Shown here: positions 9,113 through 17,751 of the stretch, in pieces | How positions within the stretch are numbered: the first letter of the stretch is position 1 | Layout: every line of letters starts with the position of its first letter | Origin: DAISJI01 sp964559835 | Lineage (GTDB): Bacteria; Acidobacteriota; Terriglobia; Terriglobales; Acidobacteriaceae | Reading direction: 5' to 3' | DNA: 64,000 nucleotides | NCBI GenBank assembly: GCA_964559835.1 | Contig: CAZLJE010000017.1 | Coordinates: 48,785 to 112,784, forward strand | Made by a program: the position numbers and the translations under genes | The notes under the pieces: generated by a model | Databases searched by the model: none | Told to the model about the DNA's origin: nothing | Seen by the model: only the letters and a program-made list of their open reading frames with translations

Positions 9113-10110
9113 TACCGTGCAGCTCCGGCTTTTTGCGGGACCTCGAACAGTGCCGCATACCATGCTACTGTTTTCGCCAGCGCGTCTTCCGGCGAGAACA
9201 ATGGCCGCCACCCAAGCTGCTGCCGGGCCTTGTCCGAACTCAGGTACTGGCGGCGGATCTCATGGGTGGCCTCGTTCTTGATGACCGGCTTCAACTCGCT
9301 GTTCATTACTTTGAGGACCTTCTCGGCGATCTTGATGACGGTCATGGGTTCATCGTTGGAAAAGTTAAACGCCTGCCCGTGCAGAGTTTTGTCGGCGGAC
9401 ATCTTTTCCGCCAGCTGAGCGTAAGCGGCGGCAGCGTCTTCGACATAAAAATAATCACGGACGAACTGGCCGTCGGAGCGGATGATGGGCCGCTCGCCTC
9501 GGAAGACCGACCGGATGGTCCCAGGGACGATCCGGTTCCAATTCAAATCACCACCGCCAAACAGATTCCCGCACCGCGTAACTGCTACCGGCAGACCATA
9601 AGTTACAAAATACGATTGCGCGATCAGGTCGGCGCAGGACTTGCTCACATCGTACGGGTGCGTGCCTTTCAGGGGCGCATCCTCGCGATACGGCAGTTCC
9701 TGCTGCTCGCCGTAGGCTTTGTCGGACGAAGCGACCACAATCTGCTCCACGACCGGGCTCCGCCGGCAACCTTCCAGGAGCGACCACGTTCCTGCAATGT
9801 TCGACTCGAAGGTCGAAACCGGATTGCGATTGGCGATCGTGACGATTGTTTGTGCCGCCAGGTGAAACACGGAGCGGATCTCATATTCTCCGAGCACGCG
9901 CTCCACGGTGGCCTGGTCGCGTACATCGCCGCGCACGGTAGCGACCGAGTCCAGCGCGCCGGACCGGACGAGGTTCGACTCCGGCACCCAGTCGCGAATC
10001 AGGCACACTACCTTGGCGCCCTGCTGGCGTAAGTGTTCGACCAACCACCCGCCCAATAGTCCGGTGGCTCCGGTCACGAGAACGGGCCGATCTTGCCAGA
10101 ATGAACTCAT
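9112..10110 (-). CDS. rfbG: CDP-glucose 4,6-dehydratase-like SDR
   Basis: The product is 332 residues. The Rossmann motif VTGATGLLGGWLVEHL is at residues 12-27, and the protein has the active-site block VASSDKAYG and the YDVSKSCADLIA catalytic Tyr-x-x-x-Lys region. The N-terminal KVVCLIRDWVPES is typical of the CDP-glucose dehydratase branch rather than the dTDP branch. The gene for glucose-1-phosphate cytidylyltransferase ends 9 bp upstream, which supports CDP-glucose as substrate. The product would be CDP-4-keto-6-deoxyglucose. Confidence 0.85.
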   Translation of the reverse strand: MSSFWQDRPVLVTGATGLLGGWLVEHLRQQGAKVVCLIRDWVPESNLVRSGALDSVATVRGDVRDQATVERVLGEYEIRSVFHLAAQTIVTIANRNPVSTFESNIAGTWSLLEGCRRSPVVEQIVVASSDKAYGEQQELPYREDAPLKGTHPYDVSKSCADLIAQSYFVTYGLPVAVTRCGNLFGGGDLNWNRIVPGTIRSVFRGERPIIRSDGQFVRDYFYVEDAAAAYAQLAEKMSADKTLHGQAFNFSNDEPMTVIKIAEKVLKVMNSELKPVIKNEATHEIRRQYLSSDKARQQLGWRPLFSPEDALAKTVAWYAALFEVPQKAGAAR

Positions 10111-10119
10111 GGTTCCTGT

Positions 10120-10887
10120 TTAATCCCAAACCCTCCACTGCGGTTGACCCGACTGCCATTGCGACTGTAACAGCCGGACATCACGCAAGGTATCCATGCA
10201 CTGCCAGAAACCTTCATGTCGATAAGCTGCGAGCTGGCGTTGGCGCGCCAATTCCTCCATCGCCTCCGCTTCAAGACTGCTGCCATCCCCGGAGATGAAG
10301 TCGAGCACTGCGGGTTCACATACCATGAATCCGCCGTTGATCCAGCCTTCGCCGATTTGGGGCTTCTCCGTGAATTCCACGACTGCGTCGCCGTCCAGGG
10401 CAATGCCCCCGAAGCGGGAGGGCGGGCGGACCGCCGTCACAGTCATAAGTTTTCCTTTTGCTGAGTGGAATTCCAACAGCTTGCGAATATCCACGCTGCA
10501 AACGCCGTCCCCGTACGTCAACATGAACCGGTCTTTCAGAAGCGGCGCCAGGCGTTTGACACGGCCGCCCGTCATGGTGTCCTGACCGGTATCCATCAGG
10601 TGGAGGACCCACTTCTCGCACTCATTGGCATGCACCGAAAGACCGCCGTCCCCCATGTTCAGCGTCAGGCTGCCATGAAAGCGGTGATACTCCCAGAAGT
10701 ACCGCTTGATCAACTCGCCCTTGTAGCCCAGTGCGATGACGAACTCGTCATAACCGAAGTGCGAGTAACCACGCATGATGTGCCACAGGATCGGGCGTCC
10801 GCCGATCTCTACCATCGGCTTCGGCTTGATCTCGGTTTCTTCTGCCAGCCGGGTGCCCAAGCCTCCGGCCAGGATGACAACTTTCAT
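10120..10887 (-). CDS. rfbF: Glucose-1-phosphate cytidylyltransferase
   Basis: Starting at the ATG of MKVVILAGGLGTRLAEETE gives 255 residues, the normal family length. It shows the nucleotidyltransferase signature GGLGTRL, the sugar-phosphate region IKPKPMVEIGGRPILWHIM, and the FxxxYGDGV block. It makes CDP-glucose from CTP and glucose-1-phosphate and is the first gene of the minus-strand operon that continues with rfbG, the C-methyltransferase and a GT2. The frame could extend 8 codons upstream, but those are not family-like. Confidence 0.92.
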   Translation of the reverse strand: MKVVILAGGLGTRLAEETEIKPKPMVEIGGRPILWHIMRGYSHFGYDEFVIALGYKGELIKRYFWEYHRFHGSLTLNMGDGGLSVHANECEKWVLHLMDTGQDTMTGGRVKRLAPLLKDRFMLTYGDGVCSVDIRKLLEFHSAKGKLMTVTAVRPPSRFGGIALDGDAVVEFTEKPQIGEGWINGGFMVCEPAVLDFISGDGSSLEAEAMEELARQRQLAAYRHEGFWQCMDTLRDVRLLQSQWQSGQPQWRVWD

Positions 10888-11041
10888 AAGTTCTCTTGGT
10901 GATGCATCCACGTTGTCGTAAACCGGTTGCGCGTATGTCGCGTTCTTACGCAGAACTTCGGCCAGCCTCCGGACCGGTTCGAGGTGATTTCCGTGCGGTT
11001 CGTGTCATAATACCTAGGAGTCTACAGCCCTGTAAACTGAC

Positions 11042-12553
11042 GTGGACACTCCCCAATCGCACATTGATGGACTAGCAAGGACAGGCGTCTCCGCGCCTTA
11101 CTACCGAGCTGCGGTAGCCCGGCCGCGGACAGCCGCCGTGCCGGTCACAATGGCGAATTCCGGGTCCGTCATGCAGTGGGGCCTGGCAGCCGGCTCGTTG
11201 CTCCTTGCCGGTTTTTCGTGTTACTGGCCCGACATCATCGACCTCTATTCGGCATCCATCGCGCTGGTAATTCTCGGTGGAGCGCTGGTGGTCTTCACCG
11301 GAGTGGAGACCCTACGCACGCGCGAAGCTGGGAAGTCCCTGATGATCGCCTCCGTGTTTGTCTCCTATTGGATGGAGGTGCTGGGACTTGCCCTGAAGGA
11401 CTTCCCTGGTACCGACCCTGTTCCGTGGAGTCACTGGCCAGACGACCTTGTGCGCCAAGGATTGTGGTTTGTAGCCATCTTCCAGTTCTGCATCCTGATT
11501 GGTTACGCCTTGCGTCCAGGAATGAAGCGCGCAAGGCGATGGGCGGCAAGCAGGATCGATCGGCAATCCCTGTCCTGCCAATATCTGCTGTACGGGATGG
11601 CCGTCCTGAGCGTGGTGCCGTTTGTGGTGGTCTTTGGCGGAGACGTGCGACGGGCGGCGAGCGCACTTCTGGCCGCCCGCAGCGACGACACCGTGTTCCG
11701 CGATCCGACCATCGCCAGTTATCTCGCCATGTTCGGCATCTTTGCCACCGTCGTCCTGCTGCTTCGCGCCTTCCGCCGTGGAAGCCGCATGACGGACAAG
11801 TTCATCGCCTTGCTGGCCGTCATTCCATTCGCGTTAGCCGGGACACGGCACGTCTGGATGTTCGCTACCTTGCCGGTGCTGGTTGTGACGATGCGGCGCA
11901 TGAAGGGTGTACTTTCTCCATCTCGCGCGATTCGGTGGGTGCTGATTGCAGTGGCACTCCTGGTCGTCAGCCAGTTACAGACTGCAATGCGCTCCGGTGG
12001 CTGGACGCAAGTCACTCCCGAAGCCGAAAGTGAATTCAAGCGCCTGGACGCATACGGGAACTTTACTCCGCAGTTGTTCGCGCAATTTCTGGTTCCCCGG
12101 TTCCATAACTACTTCATGGAACCTGCCACTCCCTTCTTTTTCACTCACTTCATCCTGCGGCGTTTTTGGCCGAACAAACCCGACATGGCATTCTGGGAAT
12201 ATTACGATTATGCCTGGGTTCGGGGCGGGGTGGGCAACGTGACCCCCTCGATCACGGGACAGTACTATATGAACTGGGGCGTGGCCGGCGTCATTCTCAT
12301 CGGGATCTGGATGGGGCTGCTGGCACGAATTGCCGATTCGCTGTTAGGCGCTATCGATGTGGACCGGCAGACGGCAATGGGGTCGCTGATCGGGCTGTTC
12401 TACGCTTTCCTGGTAGCGGCGTTTCGCTTTTATGCCCCGTTCTACTTTGCCTATGTCGTTTTCGCGTGGGCGGGAATGCTGATCCTGACTTCCAGGGTCC
12501 GGCGAAACTCACTTGTGTCAAACCACAACCCGGTGTTGAGAACGCGTTCGTAA
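11042..12553 (+). CDS. Polytopic membrane protein, candidate O-antigen/EPS polymerase
   Basis: The frame encodes up to 503 residues from a GTG. ATG codons at 11150 and 11171 would also work and lie closer to the first membrane segment, so the start is uncertain. At least ten hydrophobic segments are visible, with a large loop containing conserved-looking aromatic residues (YYDYAWVRGGVGN, then QYYMNWGVAG). That pattern, and the position at the head of a glycosyltransferase operon, resembles Wzy/oligosaccharide repeat-unit polymerases. These families are poorly conserved, so the function is inferred. Confidence 0.65.
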   Translation: MDTPQSHIDGLARTGVSAPYYRAAVARPRTAAVPVTMANSGSVMQWGLAAGSLLLAGFSCYWPDIIDLYSASIALVILGGALVVFTGVETLRTREAGKSLMIASVFVSYWMEVLGLALKDFPGTDPVPWSHWPDDLVRQGLWFVAIFQFCILIGYALRPGMKRARRWAASRIDRQSLSCQYLLYGMAVLSVVPFVVVFGGDVRRAASALLAARSDDTVFRDPTIASYLAMFGIFATVVLLLRAFRRGSRMTDKFIALLAVIPFALAGTRHVWMFATLPVLVVTMRRMKGVLSPSRAIRWVLIAVALLVVSQLQTAMRSGGWTQVTPEAESEFKRLDAYGNFTPQLFAQFLVPRFHNYFMEPATPFFFTHFILRRFWPNKPDMAFWEYYDYAWVRGGVGNVTPSITGQYYMNWGVAGVILIGIWMGLLARIADSLLGAIDVDRQTAMGSLIGLFYAFLVAAFRFYAPFYFAYVVFAWAGMLILTSRVRRNSLVSNHNPVLRTRS

Positions 12554-12564
12554 GGCCGCGCGAA

Positions 12565-13776
12565 ATGACTGACTCACATTCCCCGATCACGGCCCCATCC
12601 GATGCCTCTCGTAACAGCTGTGACATTGCTTGGATCGGCTGGTATCCGGCCCATTATGTCCGTCAATTCCATCGCGAGGTCGAGAGGCGATTCCCGGGCC
12701 GCTGTCAGTTCGTCTACGTTCAGCTCCAAGGCTCAACCGCTACCGAACGCAGTTACGAGACCGGCGACCTCCCGCGCAACGCCACCGTGACGACGAACAG
12801 CATGGCCGAGGTTTGGCGACTGCTGCGGCGGTTGGATCCCCGCGCCGTAGTGACCGCCGGTTATCACCCATTCCTTCTCATTGGCGCCGTGCTCTGGGCC
12901 AAGCTGCACCGTCGCTCCCTGCTGTACTGGGCAGACACGAACCTGAACGACATCCTCCAGAGGCACTGGCTGGATCGCACCGTGCACCGCCTGGTGCTCT
13001 CCGTGTACTTCAGGATGTTCGATCGGATCATGCCCATCGGCGGACAGAATCGCGCCTTCTATCGCTGGTGCGGCGTCTCTCTGGATGGGCAACCGAAGGT
13101 TCCCTATCCCCACGACCCGACTCCGTTCGAACGCGCGGCCGCCCACAAATCCGAGCTGCGGGCGCGACTCGATCTGGGCCGCAAGTTCACTGTCTTGTTT
13201 ACCGGGCGCCTCATTCCGTTGAAGCGGGTTGACCAGATGCTTCACGCTATCGCGCTGGTACCGGACGGCATCCGCTCGAATCTCGCCTTCGTCATTCTCG
13301 GAGGAGGGCCCGAAGAGCCCCGGTTGCGGAAATTGTCCGAGGACCTCAAGATCGGGCACCTCGTCCAGTTCGTCGGCGCAGTCGCCAGCGACCAGGTCGC
13401 AGACCTGGTCGCCGCCTGCGACGTCTTCCTCTTCGCATCCGATCACGAAGCATGGGGGCTGGTGGCGAATGAGGCGATGTCGGCCGGGTTACCGGGGATC
13501 ATCAGTACCAATGTCGGAAGCGCTTCCGATCTTGTCGTGGAGGGTCAGACCGGCATCCGGTTGTCGAACCCGACTCCCGCCGCGATGGCCGAGGCGATCA
13601 CCGAGCTTGCCTCGAATCCCGAGCGGACGGCGAGGATGGGAATGGCAGCTCAACGCCATGTTCGCGACGGCGGCTGGACGGTCGAGGGTGCTCTTGCCGG
13701 ATGGGAATCGACGATCCGCTCTCTGCTACAAGACGCGCCGTCCATGGCAAAAGCGAAGACTTTTCCCATGCTATGA
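12565..13776 (+). CDS. Glycosyltransferase family 4
   Basis: This 403-residue protein begins at the ATG 11 bp after the polymerase-like gene. The C-terminal GT1-type nucleotide-sugar domain is clear: FTVLFTGRLIPLKRVD, then ILGGGPEEPRLRKL, and the E-x7-E motif in EAWGLVANEAMSAGLPG. The N-terminal half (WIGWYPAHYVRQFHREVERR) is family-typical. It probably adds one sugar of the repeat unit on the cytoplasmic face. Confidence 0.88.
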   Translation: MTDSHSPITAPSDASRNSCDIAWIGWYPAHYVRQFHREVERRFPGRCQFVYVQLQGSTATERSYETGDLPRNATVTTNSMAEVWRLLRRLDPRAVVTAGYHPFLLIGAVLWAKLHRRSLLYWADTNLNDILQRHWLDRTVHRLVLSVYFRMFDRIMPIGGQNRAFYRWCGVSLDGQPKVPYPHDPTPFERAAAHKSELRARLDLGRKFTVLFTGRLIPLKRVDQMLHAIALVPDGIRSNLAFVILGGGPEEPRLRKLSEDLKIGHLVQFVGAVASDQVADLVAACDVFLFASDHEAWGLVANEAMSAGLPGIISTNVGSASDLVVEGQTGIRLSNPTPAAMAEAITELASNPERTARMGMAAQRHVRDGGWTVEGALAGWESTIRSLLQDAPSMAKAKTFPML

Positions 13777-13804
13777 TGGATTTTTCCCGCTGACAGAGGA
13801 TCTG

Positions 13805-14809
13805 ATGCGAGCCTTGATCACTGGCGGAGCCGGTTTTATCGGCTCCCATCTCACCGAACACCTGCTACGATCGGGCCACGAAGTGATCGTTATCGACGAT
13901 CTTTCGACCGGCAGCATCGAGAATCTTGCCGCCGTAAGGACAAACAAGTCGCTGACCTGCCACGTAGCCAGTATCTTCGAACGTCAGTTGCTGGCGGAAC
14001 TCGTCGACATGGCCGACGTCGTCTTCCACCTGGCGGCTGCGGTGGGTGTCCGACGTATCGTTGAGATGCCCGTGCGCACCATCGAGACGAACGTGAAGGG
14101 CTCTGAGCTTGTGTTTGAGCTGGCGGCGAAAAAACGCAAGCGTGTGCTCGTGACTTCGACCTCTGAGGTGTACGGCAAAAGCAACAAACTGCCGTTTTCC
14201 GAAACCGACGATCTCGTCCTGGGATCGACGTATAACTCGCGTTGGAGCTACGCCTGTTCCAAAGCCATCGACGAGTTCCTCGCCCTGGCTTACTTCAAGG
14301 AAAAGGGTCTGCCGGTCACGATCGTGCGCCTGTTTAATACGACTGGCCCACGTCAAACCGGCCAGTATGGTATGGTCCTGCCCACCTTCGTCCGGCAGGC
14401 GCTTACGGGCGAGAAGCTCCAGGTGTTCGGCACCGGAGAACAGTCTCGCTGCTTCGGACACGTGGAAGACGTGATCGGCGGCATACTGAAGTGTGCCAGT
14501 CTCGACCGCACCGCCGGGGAGATCTTCAACCTCGGCGCGACCACGGAGATCACGATCACCGGACTCGCCGAAAAAGTCATCGCTATGTGCGGTTCCGGCA
14601 GCACCATCGAATATATTCCTTACGATCAGGCGTACGGCCCCGGGTTCGAGGACATGTTCCGGCGCGTCCCGGACATCTCCAAGGCCGGTGAATGGTTTGG
14701 GTATTCGCCTTCTCGCGGTTTGAATGAAATCATTCAGTCCGTCATCGACGACATCCGGGCGAGGCTGAGAATGGCGACGACATCTGCCGTCGCGCTGTCC
14801 GCGGTGTAA
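13805..14809 (+). CDS. NAD-dependent sugar epimerase/dehydratase
   Basis: The ATG at 13805, preceded by AGAGGATC, gives 334 residues starting MRALITGGAGFIGSHLTEHL, a standard extended-SDR N-terminus. The catalytic region is TSTSEVYGKS followed by YACSKAIDE (Tyr-x-x-x-Lys). Sequence blocks RLFNTTGPRQTG and FGTGEQSRCFGHVEDV fit the UDP-glucose 4-epimerase/UDP-glucuronate decarboxylase group. The exact reaction cannot be decided. It sits between glycosyltransferase genes and so supplies a donor sugar. Confidence 0.85.
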   Translation: MRALITGGAGFIGSHLTEHLLRSGHEVIVIDDLSTGSIENLAAVRTNKSLTCHVASIFERQLLAELVDMADVVFHLAAAVGVRRIVEMPVRTIETNVKGSELVFELAAKKRKRVLVTSTSEVYGKSNKLPFSETDDLVLGSTYNSRWSYACSKAIDEFLALAYFKEKGLPVTIVRLFNTTGPRQTGQYGMVLPTFVRQALTGEKLQVFGTGEQSRCFGHVEDVIGGILKCASLDRTAGEIFNLGATTEITITGLAEKVIAMCGSGSTIEYIPYDQAYGPGFEDMFRRVPDISKAGEWFGYSPSRGLNEIIQSVIDDIRARLRMATTSAVALSAV

Positions 14810-14867
14810 CCATGATCGTGTACGACCGACCCGACGCTGAGCCTCAAATCTGGGCATTGCTACAACG

Positions 14868-15620
14868 ATGACCTCGATGTCACGGACCTCTGATTCGACC
14901 CGCGGCCCGGCCAGCCGGTTTGACCGGTATTACTTCTTGCGTCCGGGATTCGTAAACGGCACCGTCGAATTCCACCAGATGATCTCCGAGCGTATACGGC
15001 CGGGAGCATCCATTCTGGAGGTCGGTTCAGGGCCGCTGAACCCGACCTCTACCTTTCTGGCGACGATCGGTCCCACTACTGGAATAGACGTCGATCGCGA
15101 CATCGAAAGTAATTCGACACTGGTCTCAAAACGCGTTTTTGACGGTCGTAATTTCCCATTTCCCGACGCACACTTCGACGCCTGCGTCTCGAACTACGTT
15201 CTAGAACACCTTGAGGATCCCGAACAACATTTTCGGGAGGTCGCCCGTGTCCTCCGACCCGATGGCGCGTACTGCTTCCGTACACCCAACCTCTGTCACT
15301 ATGTTGCCTTCGCGTCCTGGATTCTGCCGCACGCCTTCCATTCGAGTGTAGCGAATCGCCTCCGTGGTCTTTCCGCCGATTCTCACGATCCCTATAAGAC
15401 GTTCTACCGCTCAAATTCACGGGCCGCGATACTCCGGCTCAGCCGTGTCGCGGGCTTGAATCCGATCGTGCTGAGAATGGTCGAGAAAGAGCCAAGCTAC
15501 GGCGCCTCTTCCAGGGTCCTTTTCTATCCGATGATGGCCTATGAGCGGCTGGTGAACCGCACTGAGGTCCTGTCCGGGTTCAGGGCGAACTTTTTCGGAG
15601 TTTTGCAGAAGCCGTGGTGA
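14868..15620 (+). CDS. Class I SAM-dependent methyltransferase
   Basis: The 250-residue product shows the SAM motif ILEVGSGPLNPTS, the acidic strand-2 residue in TGIDVDRD, and the CVSNYVLEHLEDPEQHFREVARVLRPDG block of Methyltransf_11-type enzymes. It lies in a tight + strand run of EPS genes, 58 bp after the epimerase. The substrate is unknown; methylation of a sugar intermediate is the simplest reading. Confidence 0.85.
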   Translation: MTSMSRTSDSTRGPASRFDRYYFLRPGFVNGTVEFHQMISERIRPGASILEVGSGPLNPTSTFLATIGPTTGIDVDRDIESNSTLVSKRVFDGRNFPFPDAHFDACVSNYVLEHLEDPEQHFREVARVLRPDGAYCFRTPNLCHYVAFASWILPHAFHSSVANRLRGLSADSHDPYKTFYRSNSRAAILRLSRVAGLNPIVLRMVEKEPSYGASSRVLFYPMMAYERLVNRTEVLSGFRANFFGVLQKPW

Positions 15621-15669
15621 GTACTTGGAAAGTGCGCAAGTACCGCACGCGCGAGGGGCACGTGCTCCC

Positions 15670-16824
15670 GTGAAGGTTGTCTCGAACGCTGTTTCCGCCA
15701 AAATGGGCGGCGCCGCCACGTACCTCGCAGCTATCGCGCGCGAGTTCGCGTCGCGAGGCCTGGATGATGAATTCGTATTTGTCGTACCTCCGGAACGCGC
15801 CGACCAACTCCGCGACCTGTCACCCCGATTCCGCGTGATCGCAACCGACGTTGCGCACCGCGGTTTTCTCGAACGCCTGTGGTTCGATCAGGTGACGCTG
15901 CGCCGGCTGCTTCGCGATGAAAGGGCCGATGTCCTGTTTTCGACTGCAAACCTCGGCATGATTGCGTGTCCCTGCCGTCAGCTTTTGTTGGTGCGCAACG
16001 CTCTATATTTTTCCCGCCTCTATAAACGACGGTTTTTGGCAAAACAGCGTTGGAAGCTCCGTCTGGCGAATGCCGCTCGCGCGGCGCTGACCGGTGCGTC
16101 CGCCCTCGCCGCTGACGTCGTCATGACCCCAAGCGCTGCCATGATGTCCGAATTGGCCGCCTTCATACCTTTGTCTGCCGCCAAACGTGTGGTGAACCAC
16201 TATGGCGTTTACGTCCAGCGCTTTCGAAGCCGCAGCTCCAGCGAACTGCATTGCCCCCCGCGTCTGTTGTTCACTTCGCTTTACGGCGAGCACAAGAACC
16301 TTGGGACCCTGCTGACTGCGCTCGCACTCATGGCGGAAAAAGGAATAGATTTCGATTTCCGCACCACGGCCGACCCGTCCGGTCCCGATGCCGAACACAC
16401 CATGACCGGTACCGCGGAGGCGGAACTTGCCCGCAACCCTGTTCTTGCAGGCAGAGTTGATTTTCGTCGCCTTAACCCCGGCGAGGACATCGCTAATTTG
16501 TACTCAGCTGCCGACGTGTTGGTCTACCCTTCAGTCGTGGAGTCCTTTGGTCACCCATTACTCGAGGCCATGGCTGCGGGAATTCCCATTGTTGCCGCCG
16601 ATGTGCCGATCAACCGTGAAGTCTGCGGTGACGCGGCCCTTTATTTCTCGCCATTCGACGCCACGGACTGTGCCACCCGGTTGATCCAGTTGCTGGCCGA
16701 CGCGTCTCTCCGTTCGCTCCTGATCGCACGAGGGCAAGAGCGCGTGCGAGGATGTTTTACCTGGGACCGCCACGTTTCGGTATTGCTGCAAGCGTTCCGG
16801 AACTCCGCAGCTGCCGTGCGATAA
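15670..16824 (+). CDS. Glycosyltransferase family 4
   Basis: The preferred start is the GTG at 15670 (VKVVSNAVSAKMGGAATYL), which matches GT4 N-termini; a TTG 45 nt upstream is the alternative. The product is 384 residues. It contains the donor-domain landmarks LLFTSLYGEHKNLGTLL and the E-x7-E motif in PSVVESFGHPLLEAMAAG. It likely adds one residue of the repeat unit in the cytoplasm. Confidence 0.87.
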   Translation: MKVVSNAVSAKMGGAATYLAAIAREFASRGLDDEFVFVVPPERADQLRDLSPRFRVIATDVAHRGFLERLWFDQVTLRRLLRDERADVLFSTANLGMIACPCRQLLLVRNALYFSRLYKRRFLAKQRWKLRLANAARAALTGASALAADVVMTPSAAMMSELAAFIPLSAAKRVVNHYGVYVQRFRSRSSSELHCPPRLLFTSLYGEHKNLGTLLTALALMAEKGIDFDFRTTADPSGPDAEHTMTGTAEAELARNPVLAGRVDFRRLNPGEDIANLYSAADVLVYPSVVESFGHPLLEAMAAGIPIVAADVPINREVCGDAALYFSPFDATDCATRLIQLLADASLRSLLIARGQERVRGCFTWDRHVSVLLQAFRNSAAAVR

Positions 16825-16841
16825 TCGCATCCTCCACAGCC

Positions 16842-17735
16842 ATGCCCAAAGTCCCCATCTCGGTTCTCATCCTCACTTACAATGAGGAGATCCACCTCGA
16901 TCACTGCTTGCGCAGCGTCGTCGATTGGGCGGATGAGGTCGTTGTCGTAGATTCATTCAGCACCGATGGCACTGCGGACATCGCCCGCCGGTGGGGCGTT
17001 CGTTTTGTCGAGCATGAGTTTGCCTACCCCGCCCTGCAGAAAAATTGGGCGTTGGAGAATCTACCCTTCCGTAACGAGTGGCTTCTGCTGCTCGACGCCG
17101 ACGAAAGAGTGCCCGACAGTCTTGCCCGCGAGATCGCCGATATCGTGGACCGCGATGGCGCCGGTAAAGACGGCTACTGGATGCGCTATCGCCTGATCTT
17201 TTTCGGCAAATGGATCCGTCACTGCGGCTGGTATCCGACCTGGATCCTCCGCCTGGTGCGCCACCGCAAGGCGCGTTTCGAAGATCGCCTCGTCGATGAG
17301 CACCCCGTCGTGGGTGGCACTACCGGGCGCACCGAGAACGATTTACTGCACGTCAACTTGCACGGCATGACCGACTGGATCGCCAAACACAATCGCTACT
17401 CGACGGCGAATGCGGCGATCGCGGCGCAAACCGCCGGAGAGAGCGCTTCCGGCATCAAGCCGCAGTTTTTCGGATCGCAAGCCGAACGCAAGAGGTTCAT
17501 CAAGGAGCGCATCTGGCCCCGGTTGCCGGGCCGCGCCATCGTATTTTTTGTCTATATGTACGTGTTTCGACTGGGCTTTCTCGACGGTGTGCATGGCCTG
17601 GTCTTCTGCATCATGCACGGCATCTTCCAGGAGTTCACGGTCGTAAAACTCTGGGAAGCAAGAATGATACGCGGTAATCACGCTGGCGAAGACCGGATCG
17701 CAGCTGCCGCATCGCCAACCCAGAAAACGCGATAG
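16842..17735 (+). CDS. Glycosyltransferase family 2 (WaaE/KdtX-like)
   Basis: The ATG at 16842 gives 297 residues beginning MPKVPISVLILTYNEEIHLD. The GT-A signature continues with EVVVVDSFSTDGTADIA and the DADERV metal site. A C-terminal hydrophobic stretch near AIVFFVYMYVFRLGFLDG suggests membrane association, as in WaaE-type core glucosyltransferases. It starts 17 bp after the previous GT4. Confidence 0.87.
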   Translation: MPKVPISVLILTYNEEIHLDHCLRSVVDWADEVVVVDSFSTDGTADIARRWGVRFVEHEFAYPALQKNWALENLPFRNEWLLLLDADERVPDSLAREIADIVDRDGAGKDGYWMRYRLIFFGKWIRHCGWYPTWILRLVRHRKARFEDRLVDEHPVVGGTTGRTENDLLHVNLHGMTDWIAKHNRYSTANAAIAAQTAGESASGIKPQFFGSQAERKRFIKERIWPRLPGRAIVFFVYMYVFRLGFLDGVHGLVFCIMHGIFQEFTVVKLWEARMIRGNHAGEDRIAAAASPTQKTR

Positions 17736-17751
17736 GAATCGAACACGCCGA

